DNA from: Caulobacter endophyticus
Lineage (GTDB): Bacteria; Pseudomonadota; Alphaproteobacteria; Caulobacterales; Caulobacteraceae
Assembly: GCF_003116815.1 (NCBI RefSeq)
Contig: NZ_QDKQ01000077.1
Coordinates: 310,001-374,000, forward strand
Direction: 5' to 3'
Length of the DNA stretch: 64,000 nucleotides
The translations under genes and the position numbers were made by a program. The notes beneath the pieces were generated by a model that saw nothing but the letters and a program-made list of their open reading frames with translations, was not told the DNA's origin and made no database searches. This document shows positions 1 through 8,392 of the stretch, piece by piece; position 1 is the first letter of the stretch; each line of letters starts with the position of its first letter.

Positions 1-577
1 CGGGCTCGCCCCATCGCTCGACATGGGGACCATGGGCGCTGTGCGCCTGTACGAAGCGCCCGGCCTGCATGCCGAGGTCAGCCGGGTGATCGGCGTCTCG
101 ACCCTGGTCAAGCTGGAGGGCGACTACAAGGTCATGCGCTACCGCCAGGCCTCGTTCTCGGCGCTGGACGGCGACCAGGCCTCGCTGTTCCTGACCGCCT
201 GGCGCGGCCTTTCCGGCGGCTGGACGATGTTCGGGGGCATGGACCTGCTCGACAAGGACGCCGATCATGCGGTCAACGCCTACCGCCAGGCAGGCCTGCG
301 CCTGGGCGCGGCTACGCCAACCCTGAAGGGACTGAACGCCACCCTGTTCGCCTCCGCCCGCCGCAAGCGCTGGGACGCCGTCAACGAGACGCTGGAGGCC
401 CGCCGCCGCGACGACGAGCAGAGCTTTACCGCCATCCTGCGCACGCCGCGCTGGAAGACGCCCGGCGGCTTCACGCCCAGCCTGACCTTGCAGTACGCCA
501 AGGTCGCCAGCAGCATCGACTGGTTGTTCTCCTATGAGAAGACCGCTGCCAGCCTGAAGCTGGAGCGGGTGTTCTGA
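1..577 (+). CDS. Slam-like surface lipoprotein assembly modifier, C-terminal part (partial)
   Basis: Only the C-terminal portion is present; the frame is open from base 2, so the gene begins left of the window. The visible protein alternates short hydrophobic and polar stretches like outer-membrane beta strands and ends with Phe, as barrel proteins do. Its tail (a GGFTP motif, then an SSIDWLFSYEK-type stretch and a final LERVF) resembles the Slam/DUF560 family, which moves lipoproteins or secreted haem- and metal-binding proteins to the cell surface. It overlaps the following TonB-like gene by one base, so the two are probably co-transcribed. The N-terminal TPR part and the cargo cannot be seen. 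Family assignment rests on the tail only. Confidence 0.7.
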   Translation, partial: GLAPSLDMGTMGAVRLYEAPGLHAEVSRVIGVSTLVKLEGDYKVMRYRQASFSALDGDQASLFLTAWRGLSGGWTMFGGMDLLDKDADHAVNAYRQAGLRLGAATPTLKGLNATLFASARRKRWDAVNETLEARRRDDEQSFTAILRTPRWKTPGGFTPSLTLQYAKVASSIDWLFSYEKTAASLKLERVF

Positions 578-1353
578 TGCTGGCGTCCCTGCCCATGGCC
601 GTGCTGGAAATTCCCTGCGAGGCGCCCGCCGCCAGCGGCCGCAAGCGCCGGTGGAGCCTGGCCTTCACGGTGGCGGTGGCGCTGCATGTGGCCTTGCTGC
701 TGGGCGCCTACCTGCGGCTGTCCCGGCCAGAGGCGCCGCCGGCCGCGCCGATCGAGGCCATCTCGGTCGAGTTCGCGGTCGAGCCCGTCGCGCCGCTGCG
801 GCCCAAGGACGAGCGGCCGCCAGGACCGGAGGCCAGGGCCAGCGCGGCCGCCATCGCCACGCCTGCGCCGCCCAAGGCGATCGACCGCCCGCCAGACCCG
901 CTGGGTATCCTGCCGGCGGTGGTCCGATCCGCCGCCAAGGCTTCGGAAGGCGAGGCCTCGGCCAGGCCCTCGGCGCCCAGCGAGGCTGCGGCGCCGCCGA
1001 CCGCGCCGGCGCCGCCTGCGCCAGTGATGGCCGCGCCCCGCACCTCCGCCGCCAGCGCCCGCGACGCGGCGATCAGTTGGAAGGGCCTGATCCTGGGCCG
1101 CCTGCAGGTCTACAAGCGCTATCCCCGCCGCGCCCAGAGCGCCGGGCAGGAGGGCGTGGTCCATATCGCCTTCACCGTCGATCGCGGGGGCAAGGTGTTA
1201 AGCGCCCGGATCGCCAAGGGCTCTGGCTATCCGCTGCTCGACGACGAGGCCCTGGCCACGGTCAGGCGCGCCTCGCCGATGCCGCCTCCGCCTGGCGATG
1301 TGCCGGGCGACCCGGTCGAGGTGCTGGCGCCCGTCGAATTCTTCGTCAGGTGA
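577..1353 (+). CDS. TonB family energy transducer
   Basis: 258 residues with classic TonB architecture. A short cytoplasmic N-terminus is followed by one membrane segment at about residues 28-46 and a long Pro/Ala-rich periplasmic spacer at about 50-160. The C-terminal TonB fold at about 165-258 carries the YPRRAQ, GxVxIxFxVDxxG and AxxTVRRASPMPPPP elements. TonB couples the ExbBD proton-driven motor to outer-membrane receptors. The start codon overlaps the stop of the Slam-like gene, suggesting a dedicated TonB for that surface system. No exbB or exbD is nearby, so the motor must be supplied from elsewhere. Confidence 0.88.
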   Translation: MLASLPMAVLEIPCEAPAASGRKRRWSLAFTVAVALHVALLLGAYLRLSRPEAPPAAPIEAISVEFAVEPVAPLRPKDERPPGPEARASAAAIATPAPPKAIDRPPDPLGILPAVVRSAAKASEGEASARPSAPSEAAAPPTAPAPPAPVMAAPRTSAASARDAAISWKGLILGRLQVYKRYPRRAQSAGQEGVVHIAFTVDRGGKVLSARIAKGSGYPLLDDEALATVRRASPMPPPPGDVPGDPVEVLAPVEFFVR

Positions 1354-1488
1354 GGGCGATGTGGGTGATCGGTCGAATGTCACCGGTTACGGCTAGCCAA
1401 GGCCGCCTCACGCTGTAGAGTTGAGTCGAGTGTTCGCAGTCGGGTTTCGCCCCGGCGGCGAAAGGGGGCGAATGCGGGTTTCCGGCGC

Positions 1489-2115
1489 GTGACAGTTTCC
1501 AGAGGAGCGTCTGACGACGCGGTCGTCGCGGCGCACGCACGGCTGGTCAAGGACGCCGGATTCCAGTTCGACAAGGCGGTCTTCACCCCGCCCAAGGTTC
1601 CCGAATGGCTGAGCCATGTCGGTGATTTCGTGGCGTTTCTGGCGCCTTACCTGAAGTGGGTGTTCTGGGGCGCCATCGCGCTGTTGGCGGCGCTGATCAT
1701 CTACGCCATCGTGCGCGAACTCCTGAGGATCTGGGCCCCAGCCCCGCGGGCGGTCAAGCCGCTGGTCGTGGCCGAGGCCGGCTGGCGCCCAGACGTCGCG
1801 GACGCGCGCGACCTGCTGGCCGCCGCCGACGAACTGGCCGCCAAGGGCCTGTTCGTCGAAGCCGCCCACTTGATCCTGCTGCGCAGCGTCCAGGACATCG
1901 AGAAGCGCCGCCCCCGCGCGGTGAAGATATCGTTGACCGCGCGCGAGATCGCCGTCCTGCCGGCCATTCCGGAGGCGGCTCGCCCGGCCTTCGTGGGCAT
2001 CGCCCGCCTTGTCGAGCGGGGCCTGTTCGGAGGCCGGCCGGTCGGCGCCCAGGACTTCGCCGAATGCCGCGCCGCCTACGAAGCCTTCGCCCTGCCTGAC
2101 GGATGGCGCGGATGA
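1489..2115 (+). CDS. DUF4129-like membrane protein of the MoxR operon
   Basis: 208 residues, starting with GTG; no in-frame ATG precedes it. One strong membrane segment lies at about residues 55-75, followed by a soluble, mainly helical domain. The position, directly before a DUF4350-like gene and a MoxR ATPase, matches the small DUF4129-type protein usual in such operons. It overlaps the next gene by a few codons. No catalytic motif is visible. Function is unknown; association with a MoxR-dependent envelope process is inferred from context. The 135-base gap before it holds no clear feature. Confidence 0.65.
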   Translation: MTVSRGASDDAVVAAHARLVKDAGFQFDKAVFTPPKVPEWLSHVGDFVAFLAPYLKWVFWGAIALLAALIIYAIVRELLRIWAPAPRAVKPLVVAEAGWRPDVADARDLLAAADELAAKGLFVEAAHLILLRSVQDIEKRRPRAVKISLTAREIAVLPAIPEAARPAFVGIARLVERGLFGGRPVGAQDFAECRAAYEAFALPDGWRG

Positions 2116-3341
2116 GTACGCCCCAATCCTCGGGCAAGTCCTCGGGCATGTTCTCGCCGATGACCATGCTGGTGCTGGTCCTCGTCGGCGTCATCTCGTT
2201 CACGGGCCTGGCGGTGCTTTCGGCCTATGCGCCAGAGCTGCGCAAGGGCGACGACGGCGGCGGCCACGCGCTGTCGCGTTCGTCGGTGGGCTTCGGCGCT
2301 CTTTCGCGCCTGCTCAGCCTGATGGGCGAGCCCGTGCTGACCAGCCGCGGCGACCTGCCGACGTCGGCCGAGGAAGGGCTGCTGGTCCTCACCCCGTCGG
2401 CGGGCATGTCGCCCGTGCCGCTGGAGCGCAACGACCACATCGGTCCGACCCTGATCGTGCTGCCCAAATGGATGAGCACGCCGCATCCCAAGCACCGGGG
2501 CTGGGTGACCACCCTGGGCGGCAACGAGGCGGGCCAGGCGTTGTCGGTGCTGCCCGCGGCCTTGCGCAAGGACCTCAAGCTTAACGAGGCCGGGGGCAGG
2601 CGCACGATCCGCCTGCGTCGCCCGAATGGCGAGGCCTTCGGCGCGCCGGTGACCATCCAGGCTTCCCGCACCCTGACGGGGCCAGGCTGGACGCCGGTGC
2701 TGCTCGACCAGAACGGCGCGACCGTACTGGCCATGCATGGCGACAGCTGGACCTATGTGCTGGCCGATCCGGACTACCTCGATACGCAGGGGCTGAAGAC
2801 CGCCGAAGGCGCGCTCACCGCTGTGGCCATGCTGAACCTGATCCGCGACGAGGGCTCTCCGGTTGTCTTCGACGTCACCCTGCACGGCTTCAAGCGCACG
2901 CGCAGCCTGATGCGCCTGATCCTGGAGCCGCCGCTGGTGGGCGCGACCCTGGTGGCCGCCGCCCTGGCCCTGCTGGCCGGCGCCCAGGCCTTCGCGCGCT
3001 TTGGTCCGCCGCTGCGCTCGCGTCGCGCGGTGGCCCTGGGCAAGGCGGCGCTGGCCGACAACACCGCGGGCCTGGTTCGCCTGGCCCGCCGCGAGCATCG
3101 CATGGCGCCGCTCTATGCGCGCCTGATCCAGGCCTCGGCAGCGCGCGCCATCGGCGCGCCGCGCGGCCTGGACGAGCTGGAACTCGAAGCCTTTCTCGAT
3201 CGCGTCAGCCGCATCGTGGGCGCGACCCACACCTATTCGGCCTTGGCCGAGCGGGCGCGAGCGGCCTCGCCGTCCGACCTGATGGCCGTGGCGCGCGATC
3301 TCCATACTTGGAAGCAGGAGCTCATCCGTGGACGTCAGTGA
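2103..3341 (+). CDS. DUF4350 domain-containing membrane protein
   Basis: 412 residues. A membrane anchor lies at about residues 22-44, followed by a periplasmic DUF4350-like domain (SSVGFGALSRLL near 60-75, with a GLLVLTPS strand near 95). A second membrane segment lies at about 280-300, and the cytoplasmic tail is helical. An alternative start three codons in (ATG at 2112) would give an ATGA junction with the upstream stop and is equally plausible. The protein is typical of operons with MoxR and DUF58 proteins. Its molecular role is not established. Confidence 0.72.
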   Translation: MARMSTPQSSGKSSGMFSPMTMLVLVLVGVISFTGLAVLSAYAPELRKGDDGGGHALSRSSVGFGALSRLLSLMGEPVLTSRGDLPTSAEEGLLVLTPSAGMSPVPLERNDHIGPTLIVLPKWMSTPHPKHRGWVTTLGGNEAGQALSVLPAALRKDLKLNEAGGRRTIRLRRPNGEAFGAPVTIQASRTLTGPGWTPVLLDQNGATVLAMHGDSWTYVLADPDYLDTQGLKTAEGALTAVAMLNLIRDEGSPVVFDVTLHGFKRTRSLMRLILEPPLVGATLVAAALALLAGAQAFARFGPPLRSRRAVALGKAALADNTAGLVRLARREHRMAPLYARLIQASAARAIGAPRGLDELELEAFLDRVSRIVGATHTYSALAERARAASPSDLMAVARDLHTWKQELIRGRQ

Positions 3342-4284
3342 AGTCGGGGCGCTCGCCGCGCGGATCCGCTCGGAGATCGGTAAGGCCGTCGTGGGGCAGG
3401 ACGACGCCGTCAACCTGCTGCTGACGGCGCTGTTCGCCGGCGGCCACGTGCTGCTCGAAGGCCCGCCCGGCACGGCCAAGACCCTGCTGGCCCAAAGCTT
3501 TGCCCGCACCGTCGCGCTGGACTATGGCCGCATCCAGTTCACGCCCGACCTGATGCCCGGCGACGTGATCGGGGCCAACCTGTTCAACTTCCAGACCTCG
3601 ACCTTCAGCCTGACGCGCGGTCCGGTGTTCTGCGAGCTGCTGCTGGCGGACGAGATCAATCGCACGCCGCCCAAGACCCAGGCGGCCCTGCTGGAAGCCA
3701 TGCAGGAACGCCACGTCACCATCGACGGCAAGTCGCACCCGCTCAGCCCGCGCTTCACCGTCGTGGCCACCCAGAACCCGATCGAGCAGCAGGGCACCTA
3801 TCCGCTGCCTGAAGCTCAGCTCGACCGCTTCCTGTTCAAGCACGTGCTCGACTATCCCAGCGCCCAGCAGGAGCGTGCGATCATCGTCGGCCACGGCTCG
3901 CGCACCGGCCAGATGGATCCCAAGAGCTTCGGCGTCGAGGCCGTGGCCGAGCGCGCCGCCATCGACGCGGCCATCGAGACGGTGGCCAAGGTGCGCCTGA
4001 CCGACGAGGTAGTCGGCTACATCGTCGACCTGGTGCGGGCCACCCGCGAGTCCACCGACATCGAGACCGGCGCCAGCCCGCGCGCCGGCGCCATGCTGGC
4101 CGTCGCTTCGCGGGCCCGCGCCGCGCTCGACGGCCGCGACTATGTTATCCCAGACGACGTCAAGTCGCTGGCCGCGCCGGCCCTGCGCCATCGCCTGATC
4201 CTCTCGGCCGCCGCCGAGATCGAGGGCCGCAAGGTCGACCACGTCCTGTCGGGCCTGGTCGAGCGGGTGGCGGCTCCCCGGTGA
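3328..4284 (+). CDS. MoxR family AAA+ ATPase
   Basis: 318 residues. The GTG start is supported by an AGGAG about eight bases upstream, inside the end of the previous gene. The AAA+ signatures are present: Walker A GPPGTAKT near residue 46, Walker B LLLADEINR near 110, the PPKTQAALLEAMQE stretch, and sensor 1 VVATQNPIEQQGTYPLPEAQ. MoxR ATPases act as chaperones that mature or insert cofactors into partner proteins, commonly with DUF58 and von Willebrand A proteins encoded beside them, as here. Its start overlaps the upstream gene by 14 bases, and its stop overlaps the DUF58 gene. Confidence 0.95.
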   Translation: MDVSEVGALAARIRSEIGKAVVGQDDAVNLLLTALFAGGHVLLEGPPGTAKTLLAQSFARTVALDYGRIQFTPDLMPGDVIGANLFNFQTSTFSLTRGPVFCELLLADEINRTPPKTQAALLEAMQERHVTIDGKSHPLSPRFTVVATQNPIEQQGTYPLPEAQLDRFLFKHVLDYPSAQQERAIIVGHGSRTGQMDPKSFGVEAVAERAAIDAAIETVAKVRLTDEVVGYIVDLVRATRESTDIETGASPRAGAMLAVASRARAALDGRDYVIPDDVKSLAAPALRHRLILSAAAEIEGRKVDHVLSGLVERVAAPR

Positions 4285-5594
4285 TCTATCCCACGCGCCG
4301 CGCCGTCGTCGCTGTCGCTGCCGGGGTTCCCGGGGCGCTGGTCGTCGGCGTGCTCGCGCCGGCAGGCTGGCTGGCCGGACCGATCTGGATCGGGGTCATG
4401 CTGCTGGCCATGGCCGCCGACGCCTTGTCTGGCGGCTCGCGCTCGCGCCTGACCCTGGATGAGCCAAAGCGGCCGTTCCTGTCGGTGGCGCGCACGGCCG
4501 CGATCGCCTTCACCACGCGCTTCGGCAAGGGTCCGGCGCCCGATCGAGCCGAGGCCGCCCTCGACGCCGACGATCGCCTGGGACTGCAGCCCCGCTTCGT
4601 CCGCGCCGAGGTTGCCGATCGCGTCGCCGCCTTCGATTTTTCCCTCACGCCCGAGCGGCGCGGGGAAGGGCGCCTGCATCGCCTGTGGGTGCGCTGGACC
4701 GGGCCGCTGGGCCTTGTCTGGAAGCAGCAGACCTTCACGCTGGAACTCGATGCGCCGACGGGCACCGACCTGCAGGGCGTGCGCGAGGAAGCCGTGAAGA
4801 TGCTGGCCCGGGACGCGGCGATCGGCAGCAAGACCCAGATCGAGCGCGGCGAGGGCTCGGAGTTCGAGGCGCTCAAGGAGTTCCAGACAGGCATGGACCC
4901 GCGCGCCATCGACTGGAAGCAGTCGGCGCGTCACCAGCATCTGCTGGCCAAGGAGTTCCGCACCGAGCGCAATCACCACATCGTGCTGGCCATCGACGGC
5001 GGCCGGGCCATGTGCGAGCCGGTCGGCGGCGCGCCCAAGGTCGACCGGGCCATCAACGCCGGCCTTCTCCTGGCCTATGCCTGCCTGCGCGCCGGCGACC
5101 GGGCCGGCTTCTACTCGTTCGATTCCGCGCCGCGGCTGCTTACCGGCGTGGTCAGCGGCCTGGACGCCTTCCGCCAACTGCAGCACGCCGCCGGTCGCAT
5201 CGACTATTCGGCCGAGGAAACCAACTACACCCTGGCCCTCAACACCCTGGCGGCCAAGCTGCGCCGGCGCTCGCTGGTGGTGGTGTTCACCGACTTCACC
5301 GATCCCACTGCCGCTCAACTGATGCTCGAAGCCTCGGCCCACCTGCTGCGCCGTCACCTGGTGCTGTTCGTGGTCATGCAGGACGAGGAGCTTGAGGCCA
5401 TGGCCGCCGCCGAACCGTTCGAGCCGGCCGACATCTCGCGCGCCGTCGTCTCGGCCAGCCTGCTGCGCGAGCGCGAGGCCGTCGTCGCCCGCCTGCGCCG
5501 CATGGGCGCCCACATCGTCGAGGCCCCGGCCGCCCGCATCGGTCCGGCCCTGATCAACGCCTATGTCGACCTCAAGCGGAGGGATCTCCTGTGA
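4281..5594 (+). CDS. DUF58 (vWA-like) protein
   Basis: 437 residues with a GTG start in a GTGA overlap with moxR. Two hydrophobic N-terminal segments at about residues 7-45 anchor it to the membrane. The DUF58 core follows, with FxEFxxGMDPRAIDWKQSARHQHLLAKEF near 200-230, then a von Willebrand A-like fold beginning at VLAIDGGRAM. The usual metal-binding DxSxS of vWA domains reads DGGRA here, so metal binding is doubtful. DUF58 proteins are the standard partners of MoxR ATPases. The next gene overlaps its stop. Confidence 0.9.
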   Translation: MIYPTRRAVVAVAAGVPGALVVGVLAPAGWLAGPIWIGVMLLAMAADALSGGSRSRLTLDEPKRPFLSVARTAAIAFTTRFGKGPAPDRAEAALDADDRLGLQPRFVRAEVADRVAAFDFSLTPERRGEGRLHRLWVRWTGPLGLVWKQQTFTLELDAPTGTDLQGVREEAVKMLARDAAIGSKTQIERGEGSEFEALKEFQTGMDPRAIDWKQSARHQHLLAKEFRTERNHHIVLAIDGGRAMCEPVGGAPKVDRAINAGLLLAYACLRAGDRAGFYSFDSAPRLLTGVVSGLDAFRQLQHAAGRIDYSAEETNYTLALNTLAAKLRRRSLVVVFTDFTDPTAAQLMLEASAHLLRRHLVLFVVMQDEELEAMAAAEPFEPADISRAVVSASLLREREAVVARLRRMGAHIVEAPAARIGPALINAYVDLKRRDLL

Positions 5595-6598
5595 TCGACG
5601 TCAAGGTCGACGGCCGTCTGAAGAGCCAGCGTTTCCGCCAGGAGCGCGAGGCCGACTGGAAGCGCCTGGAACGGCTGATGGAGAAGGTTGAGAAGGGCTC
5701 GATGGCCAGCCTCTCCGAGGAGGAGATCCTGGCCGCGCCTGTACTTTATCGCTCGGCCCTGTCGTCGCTGTCGGTGGCTCGCGCCACCTCGCTCGACCGG
5801 GGCATGATCGACTATCTGGAGATGCTCTGCGCCCGGTCGTATTTCTTCGTCTACGGCTCGCGCGAGACCCTTCGCGGCCAGCTGGGGGCCTTCTTCGCCG
5901 GCGGCTGGCCGGCCGCCGTGCGCGGCCTGTGGCGCGAGACCCTGGTCAGCGTCGGGTTGATGGTGATCGGCGCCCTGGTCGGCGCCTGGCTCTTTGGCCA
6001 GGACGCCGAGTGGTACTACGCCTTCATGCCCAAGGAGATGACTGGCGGTCGCGATCCGGCGGCCACCACCGAGATGCTCCGCTCGACCCTGGACGGCAGC
6101 AAGAGCGGCAGCGGGCTGTCGATGTTCGCCACCTTCCTCTTCACCCACAACGCCCAGGTGGCGCTGCTGGCCTTCGCGCTCGGCTTCGCCCTGTGCGTGC
6201 CTACCGCCATGCTGGTGATCTACAACGGGGTGATCCTGGGCGTGTTCTTCTCGCTGTTCGTCAGCCGCGGACTCGGTGTCGAGGCCGGGGGCTGGCTGGC
6301 TATCCACGGGGTGACCGAGCTGTTCGCCGTCTGTCTGGCGGGGGCGGCGGGGCTGAAGATCGGCTGGTCGGTGGCCTTCCCGGGCGAGCAGAGCCGCGTC
6401 GACGCCGCGGCCGCGGCCGGCCGCCACGCCGCCACCGTCATGGGCGGGGTCGTGGTCATGCTGTTCTTCGCGGGCCTGCTGGAGGGCTTCGGCCGCCAGC
6501 TGATCACCTTCACGCCGGCGCGCTACGGCGTGGCGGCGGTCACCGCCCTTATTTGGGGCCTCTACTTCTACGGACCGCGCCGGAGGGCCAGGGCATGA
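5591..6598 (+). CDS. Stage II sporulation protein M-like (SpoIIM/DUF95) membrane protein
   Basis: 335 residues, GTG start overlapping the DUF58 stop, with a GGAGGG a few bases upstream. The N-terminal 100 residues are soluble and helical. About five membrane segments follow, with the family's THNAQVALLAFALGFALCVPT and NGVILGVFFSLF stretches and an HGVTELFAV motif. In bacteria that do not sporulate, SpoIIM homologues sit in MoxR/DUF58/RDD operons with no proven role. The organisation here is canonical. Confidence 0.88.
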   Translation: MIDVKVDGRLKSQRFRQEREADWKRLERLMEKVEKGSMASLSEEEILAAPVLYRSALSSLSVARATSLDRGMIDYLEMLCARSYFFVYGSRETLRGQLGAFFAGGWPAAVRGLWRETLVSVGLMVIGALVGAWLFGQDAEWYYAFMPKEMTGGRDPAATTEMLRSTLDGSKSGSGLSMFATFLFTHNAQVALLAFALGFALCVPTAMLVIYNGVILGVFFSLFVSRGLGVEAGGWLAIHGVTELFAVCLAGAAGLKIGWSVAFPGEQSRVDAAAAAGRHAATVMGGVVVMLFFAGLLEGFGRQLITFTPARYGVAAVTALIWGLYFYGPRRRARA

Positions 6599-7485
6599 GC
6601 GAGGCGGCCACGACGCTCAAGCTGACCCGTCCGTTCGTTACGCCCGAGGGCGTCGACCTGCGCCTGCAACTGGCCGACGCCAGCCAGCGTGCGGGCGCCT
6701 TCCTGCTGGATGCGGCGATCATGCTGGCGGTGCTCATCGTGCTGTCGATTGTGATTGGCCTGGTCGGGGTCGGGGCCTGGCGCGCGGCGGGCATGAAGGG
6801 CGCCGAGGTGATGGCCGTGCTGTGGCTGATCGGCTTCTTTCTGTTGCGCAACTTCTACTTCGTCGGCTTCGAGCTCAGCGCCGCGGCCGCCACCCCGGGC
6901 AAGCGGGTCATGGGCCTGCGGGTCGCCGCGCGCGACGGCGGCCGCCTGCGGCCTGGCGCCATCTTCGCCCGCAACGCCATGCGCGAGCTGGAGATCTTCA
7001 TCCCGATCAGCATGCTGTTCGCGCCCGCCGGGGTCGAGGGCGGCGGGGTCGAGGGCTGGATGTACCTGCTGGGGATCACCTGGGCGGGCGTCTTCCTGCT
7101 GTTCCCGCTGTTCAACAAGGACCGCCTGCGGGCAGGCGACCTGATCGGCGGAACCTGGGTTGTCCGCGCGCCCAAGCGCAAGCTGATGCGCGACATGGCC
7201 GACGAGGGGGCCGAGCGCCTGCAGCGCTACGGCTTCACGCCCGAGCAGATCGACGCGTACGGGGCCAAGGAGCTGCATGTGCTGGAAGACGTGCTGCGCC
7301 AGCGCGAGCGCAAGACGATGCGCGCCGTGGCCGACCGCATCGCCGGCAAGATCGGCTGGACCCGCCTGGCCGAGGAAGACGACTACGACTTCCTCAGCGC
7401 CTATTACGCGGCCCTGCGCAAGCGGCTTGAGGCGCGCCTGCTGATGGGCGTGCGACGCCGCGACAAGTACGACGTCGCACGCTAG
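6595..7485 (+). CDS. RDD family membrane protein
   Basis: 296 residues, starting at an ATG that overlaps the stop of the SpoIIM-like gene (ATGA). A longer open frame exists upstream, but it lies inside the previous gene. The RDD domain has its key residues in LADASQRAGAFLLDAAIM, then membrane segments, TPGKRVMGLRV, and a final KDRLRAGDLIGGTWVV. The C-terminal 100 residues are charged, helical and probably cytoplasmic. This is the last gene of the six-gene MoxR operon; the downstream gene converges on it with a nine-base gap. Confidence 0.88.
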   Translation: MSEAATTLKLTRPFVTPEGVDLRLQLADASQRAGAFLLDAAIMLAVLIVLSIVIGLVGVGAWRAAGMKGAEVMAVLWLIGFFLLRNFYFVGFELSAAAATPGKRVMGLRVAARDGGRLRPGAIFARNAMRELEIFIPISMLFAPAGVEGGGVEGWMYLLGITWAGVFLLFPLFNKDRLRAGDLIGGTWVVRAPKRKLMRDMADEGAERLQRYGFTPEQIDAYGAKELHVLEDVLRQRERKTMRAVADRIAGKIGWTRLAEEDDYDFLSAYYAALRKRLEARLLMGVRRRDKYDVAR

Positions 7486-7494
7486 CTCTGGGCG

Positions 7495-8280
7495 TCAGTC
7501 GAAGATCGACGCAGTGTCCCCGGGCGCGGCGCCTTCCTTGGACGTGCGCAGCTCGTAGTACAGCGAGGCGACGCCGGCGGCGACGATCACGCCCTGCAGG
7601 CCGTTCACCAGCGACGACGCGAACACGAAGACGATCAGGCCGGCCGACATGGTTGCGTCGTTCAGGCCGAAAAGCCCGCTGGACGACACGCCCAGCGGCA
7701 GGCCGACCGCCTGGATGACGACGCCCAGGATGAAGCTGACGATCATGTAGAGCACGAACAGGCCAAGGATCGCCCAGCGACGGCCGCGGGTCAGGTCGCG
7801 GCTGCGCTTGAGGCTGCCGAAGACGCCGAGCTTCTCGACCACCAGCACCGGCGCGGATACCGCCCACATTAGGCTGACGATGACGCCCGGCACGATCAGC
7901 AGGATCAGGCCCAGCCAGATGCCGAGCGCCGAGACGATGGCCAGGCCGATCAGCGGCAGCAGGAAGCGAACGCCGGTCGAAACCGCTTCGCGGGGCGCGA
8001 CCGGTGCGCCGTTCAGTCCGCCGATGGCGGCGCGGACGACGGCGCCTTGCAGGACGACGCTGCCGAGGGCCGAAAGCAGAGAGCCGCCGGCGATCCAGAG
8101 GCCGAATATCGGATCGCCCGCCCATTGCAGGCCGATGAGCGTACCGACCAGCAGCGGCGCGCTCACCAGCGCCAGGGCGCCGACGGCGAACAGCACGCCG
8201 TTGGCGGCGATGACCTGGAAGGTGCGCTGGATCACCCGTCCGAAGTCGAAGGCCTCGCCGACGGGTTCTTGAGCAGACAT
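7495..8280 (-). CDS. Polytopic membrane protein, GPDPase-membrane-domain/YIP1-like
   Basis: 261 residues with roughly six hydrophobic segments. The conserved-looking FDFGRVIQRTFQVIAANG at the N-terminus, the LILLIVPGVIVSLMWAVSAPVLVVE stretch near the middle, and SLKRSRDLTRGRRWAI match the membrane domain found with glycerophosphodiester phosphodiesterases and in YciC-like proteins. No catalytic domain is fused. It converges on the RDD gene and appears to be transcribed alone. Its role is unknown. Confidence 0.7.
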   Translation of the reverse strand: MSAQEPVGEAFDFGRVIQRTFQVIAANGVLFAVGALALVSAPLLVGTLIGLQWAGDPIFGLWIAGGSLLSALGSVVLQGAVVRAAIGGLNGAPVAPREAVSTGVRFLLPLIGLAIVSALGIWLGLILLIVPGVIVSLMWAVSAPVLVVEKLGVFGSLKRSRDLTRGRRWAILGLFVLYMIVSFILGVVIQAVGLPLGVSSSGLFGLNDATMSAGLIVFVFASSLVNGLQGVIVAAGVASLYYELRTSKEGAAPGDTASIFD

Positions 8281-8392
8281 GAAGAAAAGCCCCCAGAATC
8301 TAAGACTGGCGAGACCTTAGGGGCTGGGCGTGGCGGCGCAACCTCTGCTTTTGCCGGCGCCGCATGATGCCTTCAGGGTGTTGATTCCGGCG

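Noticed and set aside
532..1164. Long open frame on the reverse strand inside the TonB-like gene
   Set aside because: Low-complexity Arg/Gly-rich translation; it is a by-product of high GC and fully overlaps a gene with clear family features.
2076..3509. 477-codon reverse frame across the DUF4350-like and MoxR genes
   Set aside because: Gln/Arg/His-rich composition without motifs; the opposite strand holds well-defined overlapping genes.
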